Origin: Candidatus Celerinatantimonas neptuna
GTDB taxonomy: Bacteria; Pseudomonadota; Gammaproteobacteria; Enterobacterales; Celerinatantimonadaceae
Length of the DNA: 64,000 bases
Assembly: GCA_911810475.1 (NCBI GenBank)
Contig: OU461276.1
Span: 2,791,501 to 2,855,500, forward strand
Reading direction: 5' to 3'
Made by a program: the position numbers and the translations under genes. Numbering within the stretch: the first letter of the stretch is position 1; every line of letters starts with the position of its first letter. Shown here in pieces: positions 11,855 to 20,910 of this stretch. The notes below the pieces were generated by a model, which saw only the letters and a list, made by a program, of their open reading frames with translations, was not told the origin of the DNA and did not search any database.

Positions 11855-14800
11855 ATGATGACAAAAGAAGAACAGGATGCCCTGAATATTCTTGAATATT
11901 GGCACAAAATTGAGTTTTTCAACTCAGCCGAGCTAGGTGACATTTCCAAAGAAAAAAATGGCGCAATTCATTATCAGGAGCAGGAATTATTTGATAAGCC
12001 TGATTGCCTGCCATGGATGAATAAACAATATATTCGCAAGGCAGGTGAAAAATATATGCCTAATGAGAATTACACGTTTAAAGTCTATTTAGGATTATTT
12101 TTACGCTCAGAAATTTTTGAAGCGGGAAAACAGTACCTTCCTCGCTATGAAGAGTTATTTCAGGAAAGTCAGGAGAGAAAACGGGATGCAGGGCTGACTT
12201 GTTCTGTGATTTTGCATGTCGATCAGTCAGGCATTGTTGAACTAGATAAAACGGAAGTTTCTACTGCCCCTTGGGCAATTGGTAAAACACAGAATAATCA
12301 GTTGGATGAGCTTAAAATTGAAGAATTCGACAATCAAAGCCAAAGGTTGTGTGAACATTTCAGAGAAATTTGTACCGTTGCCAATAATATTAAAGAGGAA
12401 CATCAGTTTCCGAAAATACTAACGACGTATGAACTGATAGAATTTACCAAATCCATCAGTGAGTGGGCAAACTTTCAACAGGTATTTCAAGAAAGAGTTC
12501 CCGATATTATTATTGAATTAATTCCATGTAAATATAATAAGCCAGACGGCCCGAATTTATCTTATTTAGCCTTGCCTGATTTATCTAATTTAGCCAAACG
12601 AATTGAAGATAAACGTTCTAAGTCATCAGCACAGGTAAAGTCCATTCAATCGTTGAATGACTCATCTTTATTTAATCAATCTACCATTTCTATTTTAAAC
12701 AGTTTTTATATCCGAGATATCGAGTTCATTATTGGACAATTAAAAAAAGGAAAAATTGATAAAACTTCAGCATTGGCTGCTTATCTTGGTTGTGTGCCTG
12801 CAAGAGAGAGCGATCTGCTTTCAAAAAAAGGACAAGAGGTGATCCGTCAGCATTTATCATTGGATATGACCCCAAAAGGACGCTGGCCTGGTGAAGATAC
12901 ACATTCAATGAGTTTAATGCAGCAGTTTGCAATTAATACCATGTATAAAGAACTTGATTCGCAGGGTGTCTATTCGGTTAATGGACCACCAGGGACCGGT
13001 AAGACCACGATGCTGCGCGATATTATTGCTAATAATTTGGTGAATAGGGCTCGCGTTATCTCTGGTTTTTCGTCAATTGATGACTCTGTGTCGGGGTATC
13101 AAAGTATAGAAATTGATAAAAAGCTGGTGGGGGTTCCAGTCTTAAATTCTGCCTTGACAGAATATGACATGGTGGTGGTGTCTAATAACAATTCCGCAGT
13201 TGAAAATATTACTAAAGAGTTACCGCAATCTAAGGCATTGGGTGAACACTATCAATTCGTTGAGTATTTTAAATCGGCAGCACAGAAACTTGCAGCTGAT
13301 CATCAGGCGCTCTCTAGAGGTCAGAAGAAGGCTAGGTTGAAAGTATTGGCTAAGGATGATGATTGTTGGGGATTGATGGCAGCTGCAATTGGTAACCAAA
13401 AAAACAGAGATATAGTTAATGACCGTTTATTTTTCATGAAACCTCTCGTTCTGGATGTTGAACGTGGGGCGGAAGGGTATCAGACATTGTTTGGTTCAAT
13501 TAAAGCCCAAGCGGATAAATTCACGAATTTAGAAAAAACATTTAGTGATGCTCAGAATGAATTTAAGTGTGCGGAACACGAGTTGGATGTTTGTTTATCA
13601 GAAGTGCGTTTTTTACAAAAAATACATTATAAGAAAATGCAATTAGCTCGTTTAGAGAAAAGGCGAGAGCGTATTGAATATCGTTGTTTAAGACTAGATA
13701 TATGTGTGAATCGTATCCGACAAAATAGATATTCCTGCCTTTATCTACTATTTCCTAAATTTTGGAAGCAACGCGCTATCTTAAAAAAAATGCTCCTTCG
13801 ACTGGAAGGATTTAAAAAAAAGAAATTGTATATGGAGCGTCGAGTTGACTGTTTTAAGCACGAGTTAGACGAAAGCGTTGAACAGAGCCAATCATTTTGT
13901 GATAAGTATACAGATGCCGTTTTTGATGATGATTTAGATTTAGAATCTGCAGAGACTCAACGCGTTGCTTTTGGCCATTGTCAGGAGCTGAATCAAAAAC
14001 GGACCATGTTGACGATTAAAGCAATAATGCTTCACCAGACGTGGCTAGTTGTAGCCTATAGGCATTTCAATCTAGGTCAAGAGAGTGTTGTTTTTTATTT
14101 GAATAAAGCACTGTCCAATAATATTAAAAATCCAGAAAGTAGTCAGGTTTTGTGGCAGTGGTTGTTTATGTTTATTCCTGTTATATCGTCTACTTTTGCC
14201 TCGGTTGAACGTCAGTTTTCTAAATTTGGGCACAATTCAATTTCATGGCTATTTATTGATGAAGCGGGGCAGGCTTCGCCTCAACAGGCCGTTGGTGCGT
14301 TGTACCGGGCCAAACGCGCGATTGTTGTAGGTGATCCGTTGCAAATTGAACCTGTATTTACTATTCCGCCAGAATTTGTTGACGGTTTTGCAATGAAAAG
14401 TATGGAAGAGAATGAATGGAGGACTTGGTCACCAACTAAGACATCAGTGCAAAAACTAGCCGACAGAGTTAATCGTTATGGAACAGCGATGATTTCTTTT
14501 GGGGAGTGGTTAGGCAGTCCTCTACGAGTACATCGGCGCTGTGATGAGCCGATGTTTAGTATCTCCAATAAAATTGCTTATAACGAAAAAATGTTCCACG
14601 GCAATGAAAATCCAGAAGGCAAGCCGCATCCGGTTTGGGGAAACAGTTGCTGGATCGATATTTCCGGCGAAGTGGATGGGAAGCACTATGTGCCAGAACA
14701 GGGGCTAAGTGTTGCCCGGATGATACATCTGTTTTATCAGCAGACATGCCAGTTGCCCGATGTCTATATCATTTCTCCGTTTCGCAAAGTGGCTCACAGA

Positions 14801-15160
14801 ACCAGAGAAGAAATATTCTATTACCTTTGTTTTCAGGGGCTGAAGAGAGCCGTTGTTGCTAAGTGGCTAACCGGACGCACCGGCACTGTTCATACCTTTC
14901 AGGGAAAAGAAGAGCAAGCCGTCATTTTTGTGTTGGGAGTCTCGGAGTCAACCAAAGGTTCTGCCGACTGGGCATCAGGTAAACCAAATATTCTCAATGT
15001 GGCGGTGACCCGGGCGAAAAAACAGGTCTATATTGTAGGTTCGAAACAGGTTTGGTCTGGGCTTGATCATTTTTGTATTGCCAATGAATTGTTAGATATT
15101 AGTCATGAATCTGAGCATCTGATTCATGATATGAAACTGGAGCCGTCTCTATTCATTTGA
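11855..15160 (+). CDS. Large SF1 (Upf1/DNA2-type) helicase in the hsd operon
   Basis: 1101 residues. An N-terminal region of about 370 aa without a family I know leads to Walker A GPPGTGKTT near 377, a long charged coiled-coil insertion (about 540-700, many Lys/Arg/Glu), Walker B/motif II FIDEAGQASPQQA near 802, VVGDPLQIEPV and, at the C-terminus, TVHTFQGKE and the motif VI-type NVAVTRAKKQ. This is the order of Upf1-like SF1 helicases acting on DNA or RNA. It starts 5 bases after hsdR, so it is probably co-transcribed with hsdMSR; a GIY-YIG gene follows. Codon and base use turn more AT-rich than hsdR, so the pair may have been added separately. Role in defence is inferred from the operon. Confidence 0.88.
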   Translation: MMTKEEQDALNILEYWHKIEFFNSAELGDISKEKNGAIHYQEQELFDKPDCLPWMNKQYIRKAGEKYMPNENYTFKVYLGLFLRSEIFEAGKQYLPRYEELFQESQERKRDAGLTCSVILHVDQSGIVELDKTEVSTAPWAIGKTQNNQLDELKIEEFDNQSQRLCEHFREICTVANNIKEEHQFPKILTTYELIEFTKSISEWANFQQVFQERVPDIIIELIPCKYNKPDGPNLSYLALPDLSNLAKRIEDKRSKSSAQVKSIQSLNDSSLFNQSTISILNSFYIRDIEFIIGQLKKGKIDKTSALAAYLGCVPARESDLLSKKGQEVIRQHLSLDMTPKGRWPGEDTHSMSLMQQFAINTMYKELDSQGVYSVNGPPGTGKTTMLRDIIANNLVNRARVISGFSSIDDSVSGYQSIEIDKKLVGVPVLNSALTEYDMVVVSNNNSAVENITKELPQSKALGEHYQFVEYFKSAAQKLAADHQALSRGQKKARLKVLAKDDDCWGLMAAAIGNQKNRDIVNDRLFFMKPLVLDVERGAEGYQTLFGSIKAQADKFTNLEKTFSDAQNEFKCAEHELDVCLSEVRFLQKIHYKKMQLARLEKRRERIEYRCLRLDICVNRIRQNRYSCLYLLFPKFWKQRAILKKMLLRLEGFKKKKLYMERRVDCFKHELDESVEQSQSFCDKYTDAVFDDDLDLESAETQRVAFGHCQELNQKRTMLTIKAIMLHQTWLVVAYRHFNLGQESVVFYLNKALSNNIKNPESSQVLWQWLFMFIPVISSTFASVERQFSKFGHNSISWLFIDEAGQASPQQAVGALYRAKRAIVVGDPLQIEPVFTIPPEFVDGFAMKSMEENEWRTWSPTKTSVQKLADRVNRYGTAMISFGEWLGSPLRVHRRCDEPMFSISNKIAYNEKMFHGNENPEGKPHPVWGNSCWIDISGEVDGKHYVPEQGLSVARMIHLFYQQTCQLPDVYIISPFRKVAHRTREEIFYYLCFQGLKRAVVAKWLTGRTGTVHTFQGKEEQAVIFVLGVSESTKGSADWASGKPNILNVAVTRAKKQVYIVGSKQVWSGLDHFCIANELLDISHESEHLIHDMKLEPSLFI

Positions 15161-15217
15161 ATAGGACAAGCATTCTTGGATTGTTGTTTCGAGAATAGTA
15201 AAGAGTTATGAGGCGTT

Positions 15218-16102
15218 ATGACAAATTTTGGCAAAAGTATTCGGATCTTTCTGGCTGATGGAAGCCCTGCCGGGCTTCGGCATGTCGAGATTGTCAATTG
15301 GTCAGGGCAGGCGTTGGCGTGTCCGAGGGCCCGTTTTTCTGAACTGGGTGAGTGGGAGGAATCGAAACGTCCTGGTGTTTATTTTTTACTGGAAAAAGCG
15401 TCAGAAGATGAAGGTAATACTGCCTATATTGGCGAATCTGAAGATGTGTTTAAACGGCTGGTGAATCATGCCAGGGAGAAAGAATTTTGGAATGAAGTCG
15501 TTATCTTTACCAGTAAAGATGAAAACTTAACCAAATCTCATATTAAATACTTAGAAGCCAGACTGGTAGCGCTTTGCCAGTCGGTTGATCGTTATGTATT
15601 AGAGAATTCGAATCAGCCGACTAAATCTGGATTACCCCGGGCGGATGTTGCTGCTATGGAGGAGTTCATCGATTATATCAAGTTGGTGCTTGGCAGTCTG
15701 GGGCATCGCTTACTTGAACCTGTCGCTTCTACAATGATGCCTAATCATCAAGGGGCCTTATTGCCGCAGTATGAATTGTGTTTTGTCGTCAATCAACTGA
15801 CCGCTCATGGGCGGATGGTTGATGAAGGGTTTCTGTTATTGAACGGTTCGCAGGTTGTGTTGAATTCGTCACCGAGCATTCCTGGTCGAGTGGAACAAAT
15901 TAAGCAGGAATGGATAGAAAACGGGATTTTGATAGCCCAGAATGGCTATCTCGAACTGAGTAAAGATAAAATGATGAGTTCCTCTTCTTATGCGGCCGCG
16001 TTAGTTGCCGGAAATAGCCGAAGCGGGCCACAGAGCTGGAAAACTCCTTCAGGGGAATCTTTGAAACAGTTGGAGTCTCGGTTGGTGAAAGCAAACGTTT
16101 AA
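15218..16102 (+). CDS. GIY-YIG nuclease-like protein with DUF4357 domain
   Basis: 294 residues. The GIY-YIG core runs from GVYFLLE (about 53) through YIGES (about 70) with the Arg-containing helix VFKRLVNHAREKEFW and a conserved Glu in IKYLEARLVAL (about 112). The C-terminal third is DUF4357-like: FLLLNGSQVVLN, a basic helix, then SSSYAAALVAGNSRSGPQSWKT. Such proteins nick or cut DNA, sometimes bound to a partner helicase. It lies 57 bases after the SF1 helicase on the same strand, suggesting one unit. Family assignment is firm; the substrate is unknown. Confidence 0.85.
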   Translation: MTNFGKSIRIFLADGSPAGLRHVEIVNWSGQALACPRARFSELGEWEESKRPGVYFLLEKASEDEGNTAYIGESEDVFKRLVNHAREKEFWNEVVIFTSKDENLTKSHIKYLEARLVALCQSVDRYVLENSNQPTKSGLPRADVAAMEEFIDYIKLVLGSLGHRLLEPVASTMMPNHQGALLPQYELCFVVNQLTAHGRMVDEGFLLLNGSQVVLNSSPSIPGRVEQIKQEWIENGILIAQNGYLELSKDKMMSSSSYAAALVAGNSRSGPQSWKTPSGESLKQLESRLVKANV

Positions 16103-16226
16103 TCGTCGGTGTTATCCGCTTGAGTGAATTGTTGGGAATCGATTGATAGTATTGAGATGTCTGTGTCGTAAACTGTGTTGTTGCCTTTTGTATTCATCTT
16201 GTATTCATCGTGATTTCCTCCCAACA

Positions 16227-16256
16227 TTGATTGCTTAAAACGGTTGCAGGTATAAT
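16227..16256 (+). promoter_or_regulatory. Probable promoter of the CobW-family gene
   Basis: TTGATT (16227-16232) and a perfect TATAAT (16251-16256) are spaced 18 bases apart. The -10 box lies inside the inverted repeat GCAG-gtataat-CTGC, which could be a repressor site. It stands about 35 bases before the ATG at 16291. Confidence 0.5.
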
Positions 16257-16290
16257 CTGCGGGCTTAATTTCCCTTAAGGACTTATTTTC

Positions 16291-17487
16291 ATGGCATCTA
16301 TTCCGGTGACGCTTTTGCACGGTTTTCTTGGCGCGGGTAAAACGACGGTTATGCGCAGTATTTTGAATCAGGCGCAGCATGAAGGCTGTGCGCCGGCGGT
16401 GATTGTGAACGATATGAGTGAGCTGGATGTCGATGGCGTTCTGGTTCGAAATACCCATGAAGAGAGCCCAAATACCCACCATTTTGTGACCATGAGTGGC
16501 AAGAGCATGAGCACCCCACAGGGCATCGCCGAGCTGGACAGGTCCCTTCACGCATTATTAGAAAATGAGCCGCCGTCCTGGATTTTGATTGAAACATCCG
16601 GCAGCAGCCATCCGCTGCCTTTGGTTGAGTATTTTAAGTCGCAGTCGACATTTTTACTGACTGGTGTGATTACCCTGGTGGATTCAACCTGGTTGATGAA
16701 TGACTATGATCAGGGGGATCAGCTTATCCCTAAATGGCAGGCGAATTTAAAACAGAATAGTCGCGGAATTGAAAATCTGTTGGCTGAGCAGATGATGTTT
16801 TCTAACCGGATTTTTTTAACCAAAACCGATAAACTCGATGCCGGTGCGGTGCAACATATCGCGCAGGCGTTACATCCGCTGAACCCTTATGCGCCGGTTA
16901 TCAGTACTGCCTGGGGGAATATTAGCCTGGGTAAGATCCGGGAAATCGAAGACTATAACTTCTTTTTGGTTGAGCAGTTAACCCATGAATTACATGATGA
17001 AGTTAATGCGCCTTTGTCTTTGTCGGGCCAGTCTGGTCAGGCCATTGTGGCCCGGGTCCTTAAGGATGATCGGCCATTTCATCCCATGCGGTTATGGCAA
17101 ACCTGTCATCATCGTCTGACGCAGGGAGTCTTTCGCAGCAAAGGCTTCTTTTGGTTTCCGACACGTGATGATCTGTCGCTGCTCTGGAGCCAAGCCAACG
17201 GCAATGTCGGCCTTGAAGTGATTGGCCTTTGGCGTATTTCCGTGATTCAGGATGCCAAACAAGAGCTCACAGACGAACAACGCGCAGATCTTCAGGCGAA
17301 AATTGACAGCGTGGATAGCCGGTTTGGTGACCGATGTTGCCGCTTGACGGTGATTGGTCAAAGCGATGAAGTGGATGCTTTTATCGGGTCACTTAACCGG
17401 TGTTTTCTGACCGATGAAGAGCTGCTGCGCTGGGAAAGAGGGGAAACATTTGAGGACCCCTGGCCGAAATCGGTCGTTAAGGTTTAA
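16291..17487 (+). CDS. CobW/COG0523-family GTPase lacking the CxCC motif
   Basis: 398 residues. N-terminal Walker A GFLGAGKTT (11-19), switch region VNDMSELDVDG, the guanine-specificity motif TKTD near 182, and a C-terminal CobW_C domain (about 245-390) ending in RWERGETFEDPWP, as in YciC/YeiR/ZigA-type proteins. These deliver metals, often zinc, to client enzymes in the cytoplasm. Where the family normally has the metal-binding CxCC (about residue 70), this protein reads SGKSMSTPQG with no cysteine. It may bind metal differently or have another role. ATG 16291 fits the Walker A position. No clear Zur box was seen. Confidence 0.85.
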   Translation: MASIPVTLLHGFLGAGKTTVMRSILNQAQHEGCAPAVIVNDMSELDVDGVLVRNTHEESPNTHHFVTMSGKSMSTPQGIAELDRSLHALLENEPPSWILIETSGSSHPLPLVEYFKSQSTFLLTGVITLVDSTWLMNDYDQGDQLIPKWQANLKQNSRGIENLLAEQMMFSNRIFLTKTDKLDAGAVQHIAQALHPLNPYAPVISTAWGNISLGKIREIEDYNFFLVEQLTHELHDEVNAPLSLSGQSGQAIVARVLKDDRPFHPMRLWQTCHHRLTQGVFRSKGFFWFPTRDDLSLLWSQANGNVGLEVIGLWRISVIQDAKQELTDEQRADLQAKIDSVDSRFGDRCCRLTVIGQSDEVDAFIGSLNRCFLTDEELLRWERGETFEDPWPKSVVKV

Positions 17488-17542
17488 ATATCACCATCAG
17501 CCGGTTTTTGCGCCAAGTGGCATGCCTTTTGATTGCATTCAT

Positions 17543-18295
17543 TTAAACTTTTATATTCGAATTGACCTCGCCAATAAGCCGGATTGAGTCTGATTCAGTG
17601 CGATGACGTTGTATATGGCTTAATGTGGCATAAGCATGCTCGCGCATAATTGCTTCGGCTCTGGCACCCTGGCCTGTGACGATGGTTTGATAAATGTGAT
17701 GGTGTTGGGTGTGCGCAAATAAAAACCGATTTGTCTCTTCTGCCATTGCGTTTTTATCAAAGGCCAGTGCACTGATGGAGGCAAATGGGATATGTTCGTC
17801 CTGGCTAAGCGCGATACTAATCGCGTTATTGCTGGCCACTGCGATAATAAGTTGGTGAAAGGCTCTGTTCATATCGTGGTAGGCTTCGATATCTTTCTCG
17901 GTCAGGGGGCTATTCTGATTAAACAGCGCATCTCCGCGTTGTAACAGCATTTCAAACTTTTGTTTTTGCTCATTGCTAAGACCTTTCTCGGCAGAACGAC
18001 GGGCCGCAAGACCTTCCAGAGCACCACGGACCTCTACGGCACCTTCAATATCATCAAGCGTGACCTGCCGTACTTGGTAACCCCGTCCTGGGCGTTTGTT
18101 GAGCAAGCCTTCTTGTTCTAACGCTCTAAACGCCATTCGGATCGGGGTTCTGGATACACCTAGTTTTTCTGATGTTGGTATTTCTGCCAGGCGCATTCCG
18201 GCTGAAAACTCTCCTGAAAGAATCATTTGACGCAATGTGGTGAGAATTTGTTGTCTGGATTTTGGCATGTTTTGGCCGTTTCCGTGGGCGGGCAT
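17543..18295 (-). CDS. vanR: GntR/FadR-type repressor of the vanillate genes (VanR)
   Basis: 250 residues. An N-terminal winged helix (about 12-80; ILSGEFSAGMRLAEIPTSEK, GVSRTPIRMAFRALEQEGLL) is followed by a helical FCD ligand-binding domain (about 90-235) with an HxxxH-like metal site. It is divergent from vanA, and the shared region carries three copies of the ATTGGATCC-type palindrome known as the VanR operator in Caulobacter. The likely effector is vanillate, which would release the repressor. Start chosen at the ATG complementing 18293-18295; a later Met (MPKSRQQIL) is possible. Confidence 0.85.
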   Translation of the reverse strand: MPAHGNGQNMPKSRQQILTTLRQMILSGEFSAGMRLAEIPTSEKLGVSRTPIRMAFRALEQEGLLNKRPGRGYQVRQVTLDDIEGAVEVRGALEGLAARRSAEKGLSNEQKQKFEMLLQRGDALFNQNSPLTEKDIEAYHDMNRAFHQLIIAVASNNAISIALSQDEHIPFASISALAFDKNAMAEETNRFLFAHTQHHHIYQTIVTGQGARAEAIMREHAYATLSHIQRHRTESDSIRLIGEVNSNIKV

Positions 18296-18302
18296 CGTTG
18301 CT

Positions 18303-18420
18303 ATTGGATCCCATTATGATTCGTTGTACGGGAATACACGAGCACATAACTAATTATTGGATCCATTTTGGCGATTTTGAATCGGGTTTTGGCTATTTTT
18401 TGGCTTATATTGGATCCATT
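18303..18420. promoter_or_regulatory. Three VanR-type operators between vanR and vanA
   Basis: ATTGGATCCCAT (18303-18314), ATTGGATCCATT (18356-18367) and ATTGGATCCATT (18409-18420). They match the Caulobacter vanillate operator ATTGGATCCAAT except in the last bases. The first is next to the vanR start and would give autoregulation; the other two precede vanA by 82 and 29 bases. Spacings are 53 bases each, about five helical turns, so all three lie on the same DNA face. Confidence 0.8.
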
Positions 18421-18449
18421 AAAAACAAAACAATGTTCAGGAGCCTCTC

Positions 18450-19553
18450 ATGACCTCTCAAACTTACCCGAAAAATGCCTGGTATGTAGCTGCAATGTCT
18501 GACGAAATAGGGCTGGAAAAACCACTTGGACGAATGATTTGTGGCGAACGTATTGCTTTTTATCGTCCCGGCCAGTCTGAAATTGCTGCGGTAGTGGACT
18601 TTTGCCCGCACAGAGGTTCACCTCTTTCACTTGGTTTTGTCGAAGATGGCTTGCTGGTTTGTGGCTATCATGGCTTAAAAATAGGTGAAAATGGTGAAAC
18701 CAGATCAATGCCCATGCAACGTGTTCAGGGCTTTGCGTGTATGAAGAGCTACGCTGTTGAAGACCGTTATGGCTTTATCTGGGTCTGGCCGGGCGATCAA
18801 TCGAAAGCAGATCGGAGCTGTATTCCTCATCTGGAATGGGCTGTCAGTGACGGTTGGGCTTACGGTGGTGGCTTGTATCATATTAAATGTGATTACCGTT
18901 TAATGATTGATAACCTGATGGACCTGACCCACGAAACCTATGTGCATGCTTCAAGCATCGGGCAAAAAGAAATTGATGAGTCTCCGGTTGTCACGGAAGT
19001 TAACGGTGAGGAAGTGATTACGAGCCGTTATATGGATAACATTATGCCCCCTCCTTTTTGGCAGGCCGCTTTAAAAGCGAACGGTCTTGCCGGTGATGTG
19101 CCTGTCGATCGTTGGCAGCGCTGTCGTTTTACGCCGCCTTCTCATGTGATGATTGATGTAGGGGTTGCTCATGCCGGCCATGGTGGTTTTGATGCCCCCG
19201 GGAAATATAAAGCCAGTAGCATTGTGGTTGATTTTATAACACCTGAAAACGAAGATTCCATGTGGTATTTCTGGGGAATGGCTCGTCATTTTAAGGCGGA
19301 CGATCAAGCGTTAACCGAGCAGATCAAAGAAGGGCAGGGCATCATCTTCCAGGAAGATCTGGACGTGTTGGAATGTCAGCAGAAAAATTTAAGAGATTTC
19401 CCCGACTACGACCTTTTAAAACTCAATATTGATGCGGGTGGCGTCCAATCAAGAAAAGTAATCGAGAAGATTATTTTAGAGGAGCAACGTTTGGCGACAA
19501 CTCAAACTTCGGCTTCAATGAATGATAAGCCGTTGCAAACGATCTCTTTTTAA
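18450..19553 (+). CDS. vanA: Vanillate O-demethylase oxygenase subunit (Rieske oxygenase)
   Basis: 367 residues. The Rieske [2Fe-2S] site is CPHR (about 51-54) with CGYHG (about 71-75). The mononuclear iron site reads NLMDLTHETYVH (about 154-165), giving Asp-His-His ligands. This is the VanA branch of aromatic-ring-substituent oxygenases, which remove the methoxyl of vanillate to give protocatechuate and formaldehyde, fed by VanB. ATG 18450 has AGGAG 7 bases upstream. It forms an operon with vanB and is controlled by the VanR sites. Related enzymes act on other methoxy-aromatics, so vanillate is the best but not the only substrate. Confidence 0.88.
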   Translation: MTSQTYPKNAWYVAAMSDEIGLEKPLGRMICGERIAFYRPGQSEIAAVVDFCPHRGSPLSLGFVEDGLLVCGYHGLKIGENGETRSMPMQRVQGFACMKSYAVEDRYGFIWVWPGDQSKADRSCIPHLEWAVSDGWAYGGGLYHIKCDYRLMIDNLMDLTHETYVHASSIGQKEIDESPVVTEVNGEEVITSRYMDNIMPPPFWQAALKANGLAGDVPVDRWQRCRFTPPSHVMIDVGVAHAGHGGFDAPGKYKASSIVVDFITPENEDSMWYFWGMARHFKADDQALTEQIKEGQGIIFQEDLDVLECQQKNLRDFPDYDLLKLNIDAGGVQSRKVIEKIILEEQRLATTQTSASMNDKPLQTISF

Positions 19554-19573
19554 TCTTGATAGATGGACAGATT

Positions 19574-20530
19574 ATGATTTCTGTAATGGTTCGAAATGTC
19601 GTTCGTGAGGCGAAGGCTGTTATCCGGATTGTATTGGGGCGTTCGGATGATCGGCCATTGCCCGCTTTTGAAGCTGGGGCGCACATTGATGTGCATTTAC
19701 CAAATGGGCTTATACGTCAGTATTCGTTATGTCGCTTGCAGGCCGATGCAAGGTTTTATGAAATTGCGGTATTAAAAGAGCCTCTTTCCCGGGGGGGATC
19801 AAAACAGGTTCATGCATTAAACGAAGGTGACAAATTGATGATTCGTGAACCCAGAAATCATTTCCCTCTGGTGAGCCTCAACCGCAAATCGCTGCTGATT
19901 GCCGGTGGCATTGGCGTTACACCTTTATTAACCATGGCTCAGACACTGGCAGGCTCTGGTTCGGATTTTGAGTTTCACTATAGTGCTAAAAAGCCCGAAG
20001 AGGCCGCTTTTTATACGGCTCTTAAAAACAGTTCATTTGCAGACAAAATGCGTTTTCATTTTAGTCAGGTATCTGGATCAGGGCGTATGGACATTCGCCG
20101 GGAGCTGGCTAAGCACACCGCAAAGACTGAGTTGTATCTGTGTGGGCCGACGGGTTTTATTGATGCGGCGTTAAGTGAGGCGCGAATGCTGGGATGGCCC
20201 GATCATAAGTTACACAGGGAGTTTTTCTCGGCCCCGGTTGCTGAGAATGTTATGTCTGCTAATAAAGCATTTACCATTAAGATTGCCAGCACTGGAGAAG
20301 AGCTTTTTGTGGATGCGGACACCAGCATTGTCCGGGTGTTGGAAGAGCATGGTGTGTTTATTCCTGTTTCCTGTGAAGAAGGCGTATGCGGCACCTGCAA
20401 AACTTGTGTAGTCGATGGCATCCCGGAGCATAGAGATGTGTTTTTATCGGATCAGGAACACCGGGAAGGAAAACTAATCATGGTGTGTTGCTCCCGTTCT
20501 AAAACGAAAATATTAACGCTCGATTTGTGA
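19574..20530 (+). CDS. vanB: Vanillate O-demethylase reductase subunit (FNR plus 2Fe-2S)
   Basis: 318 residues from the ATG at 19574; a TTG six codons upstream is open but the family starts near the MISV sequence. Flavin-binding RQYSL (about 47-51), NAD-binding AGGIGVTPLL (about 110) and CGPTGF (about 195), and a C-terminal plant-type ferredoxin domain with CEEGVCGTCKTC and a fourth Cys near residue 304. It passes electrons from NAD(P)H to the VanA Rieske centre. Only 20 bases separate it from vanA. Confidence 0.88.
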   Translation: MISVMVRNVVREAKAVIRIVLGRSDDRPLPAFEAGAHIDVHLPNGLIRQYSLCRLQADARFYEIAVLKEPLSRGGSKQVHALNEGDKLMIREPRNHFPLVSLNRKSLLIAGGIGVTPLLTMAQTLAGSGSDFEFHYSAKKPEEAAFYTALKNSSFADKMRFHFSQVSGSGRMDIRRELAKHTAKTELYLCGPTGFIDAALSEARMLGWPDHKLHREFFSAPVAENVMSANKAFTIKIASTGEELFVDADTSIVRVLEEHGVFIPVSCEEGVCGTCKTCVVDGIPEHRDVFLSDQEHREGKLIMVCCSRSKTKILTLDL

Positions 20531-20910
20531 GCGTGTAAATTCTAACGTTTCATCGCTATATATGAGCAAATGGTAATCGTCATTATTGATTAAGGGGCTT
20601 TTACTATGCCGCCGACGATTTTCCCCGAATGCTGTCTTGAGCATCACGGAGCTTGCAAACAAACGAACTTAACTTAGTCTGTCCAAAATCAGATTATAGA
20701 ATCACCCTGATTTTTCAAATAGTTGTTGAATTTATTGGTGTTTATGATCAGAGCAAGTCTTGTTATAAAAAGAAATTTTAGGGATCAGCACTTCTGTACA
20801 ATACTTATAAACCTCATCGTATCGTCCTGCTTTTTGAAAGTAGGGAATAATCTTGATTAGTTCATCTCATGCTACATTTTAAGTATGGTTTTTATTTGAG
20901 TCATCTTGCT
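20531..20910. other. Intergenic gap before the acylase gene
   Basis: About 380 bases. TTGTTATAAAAAG near 20760 could contain a -10-like box. No gene, clear terminator or RNA was recognised. Confidence 0.35.
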
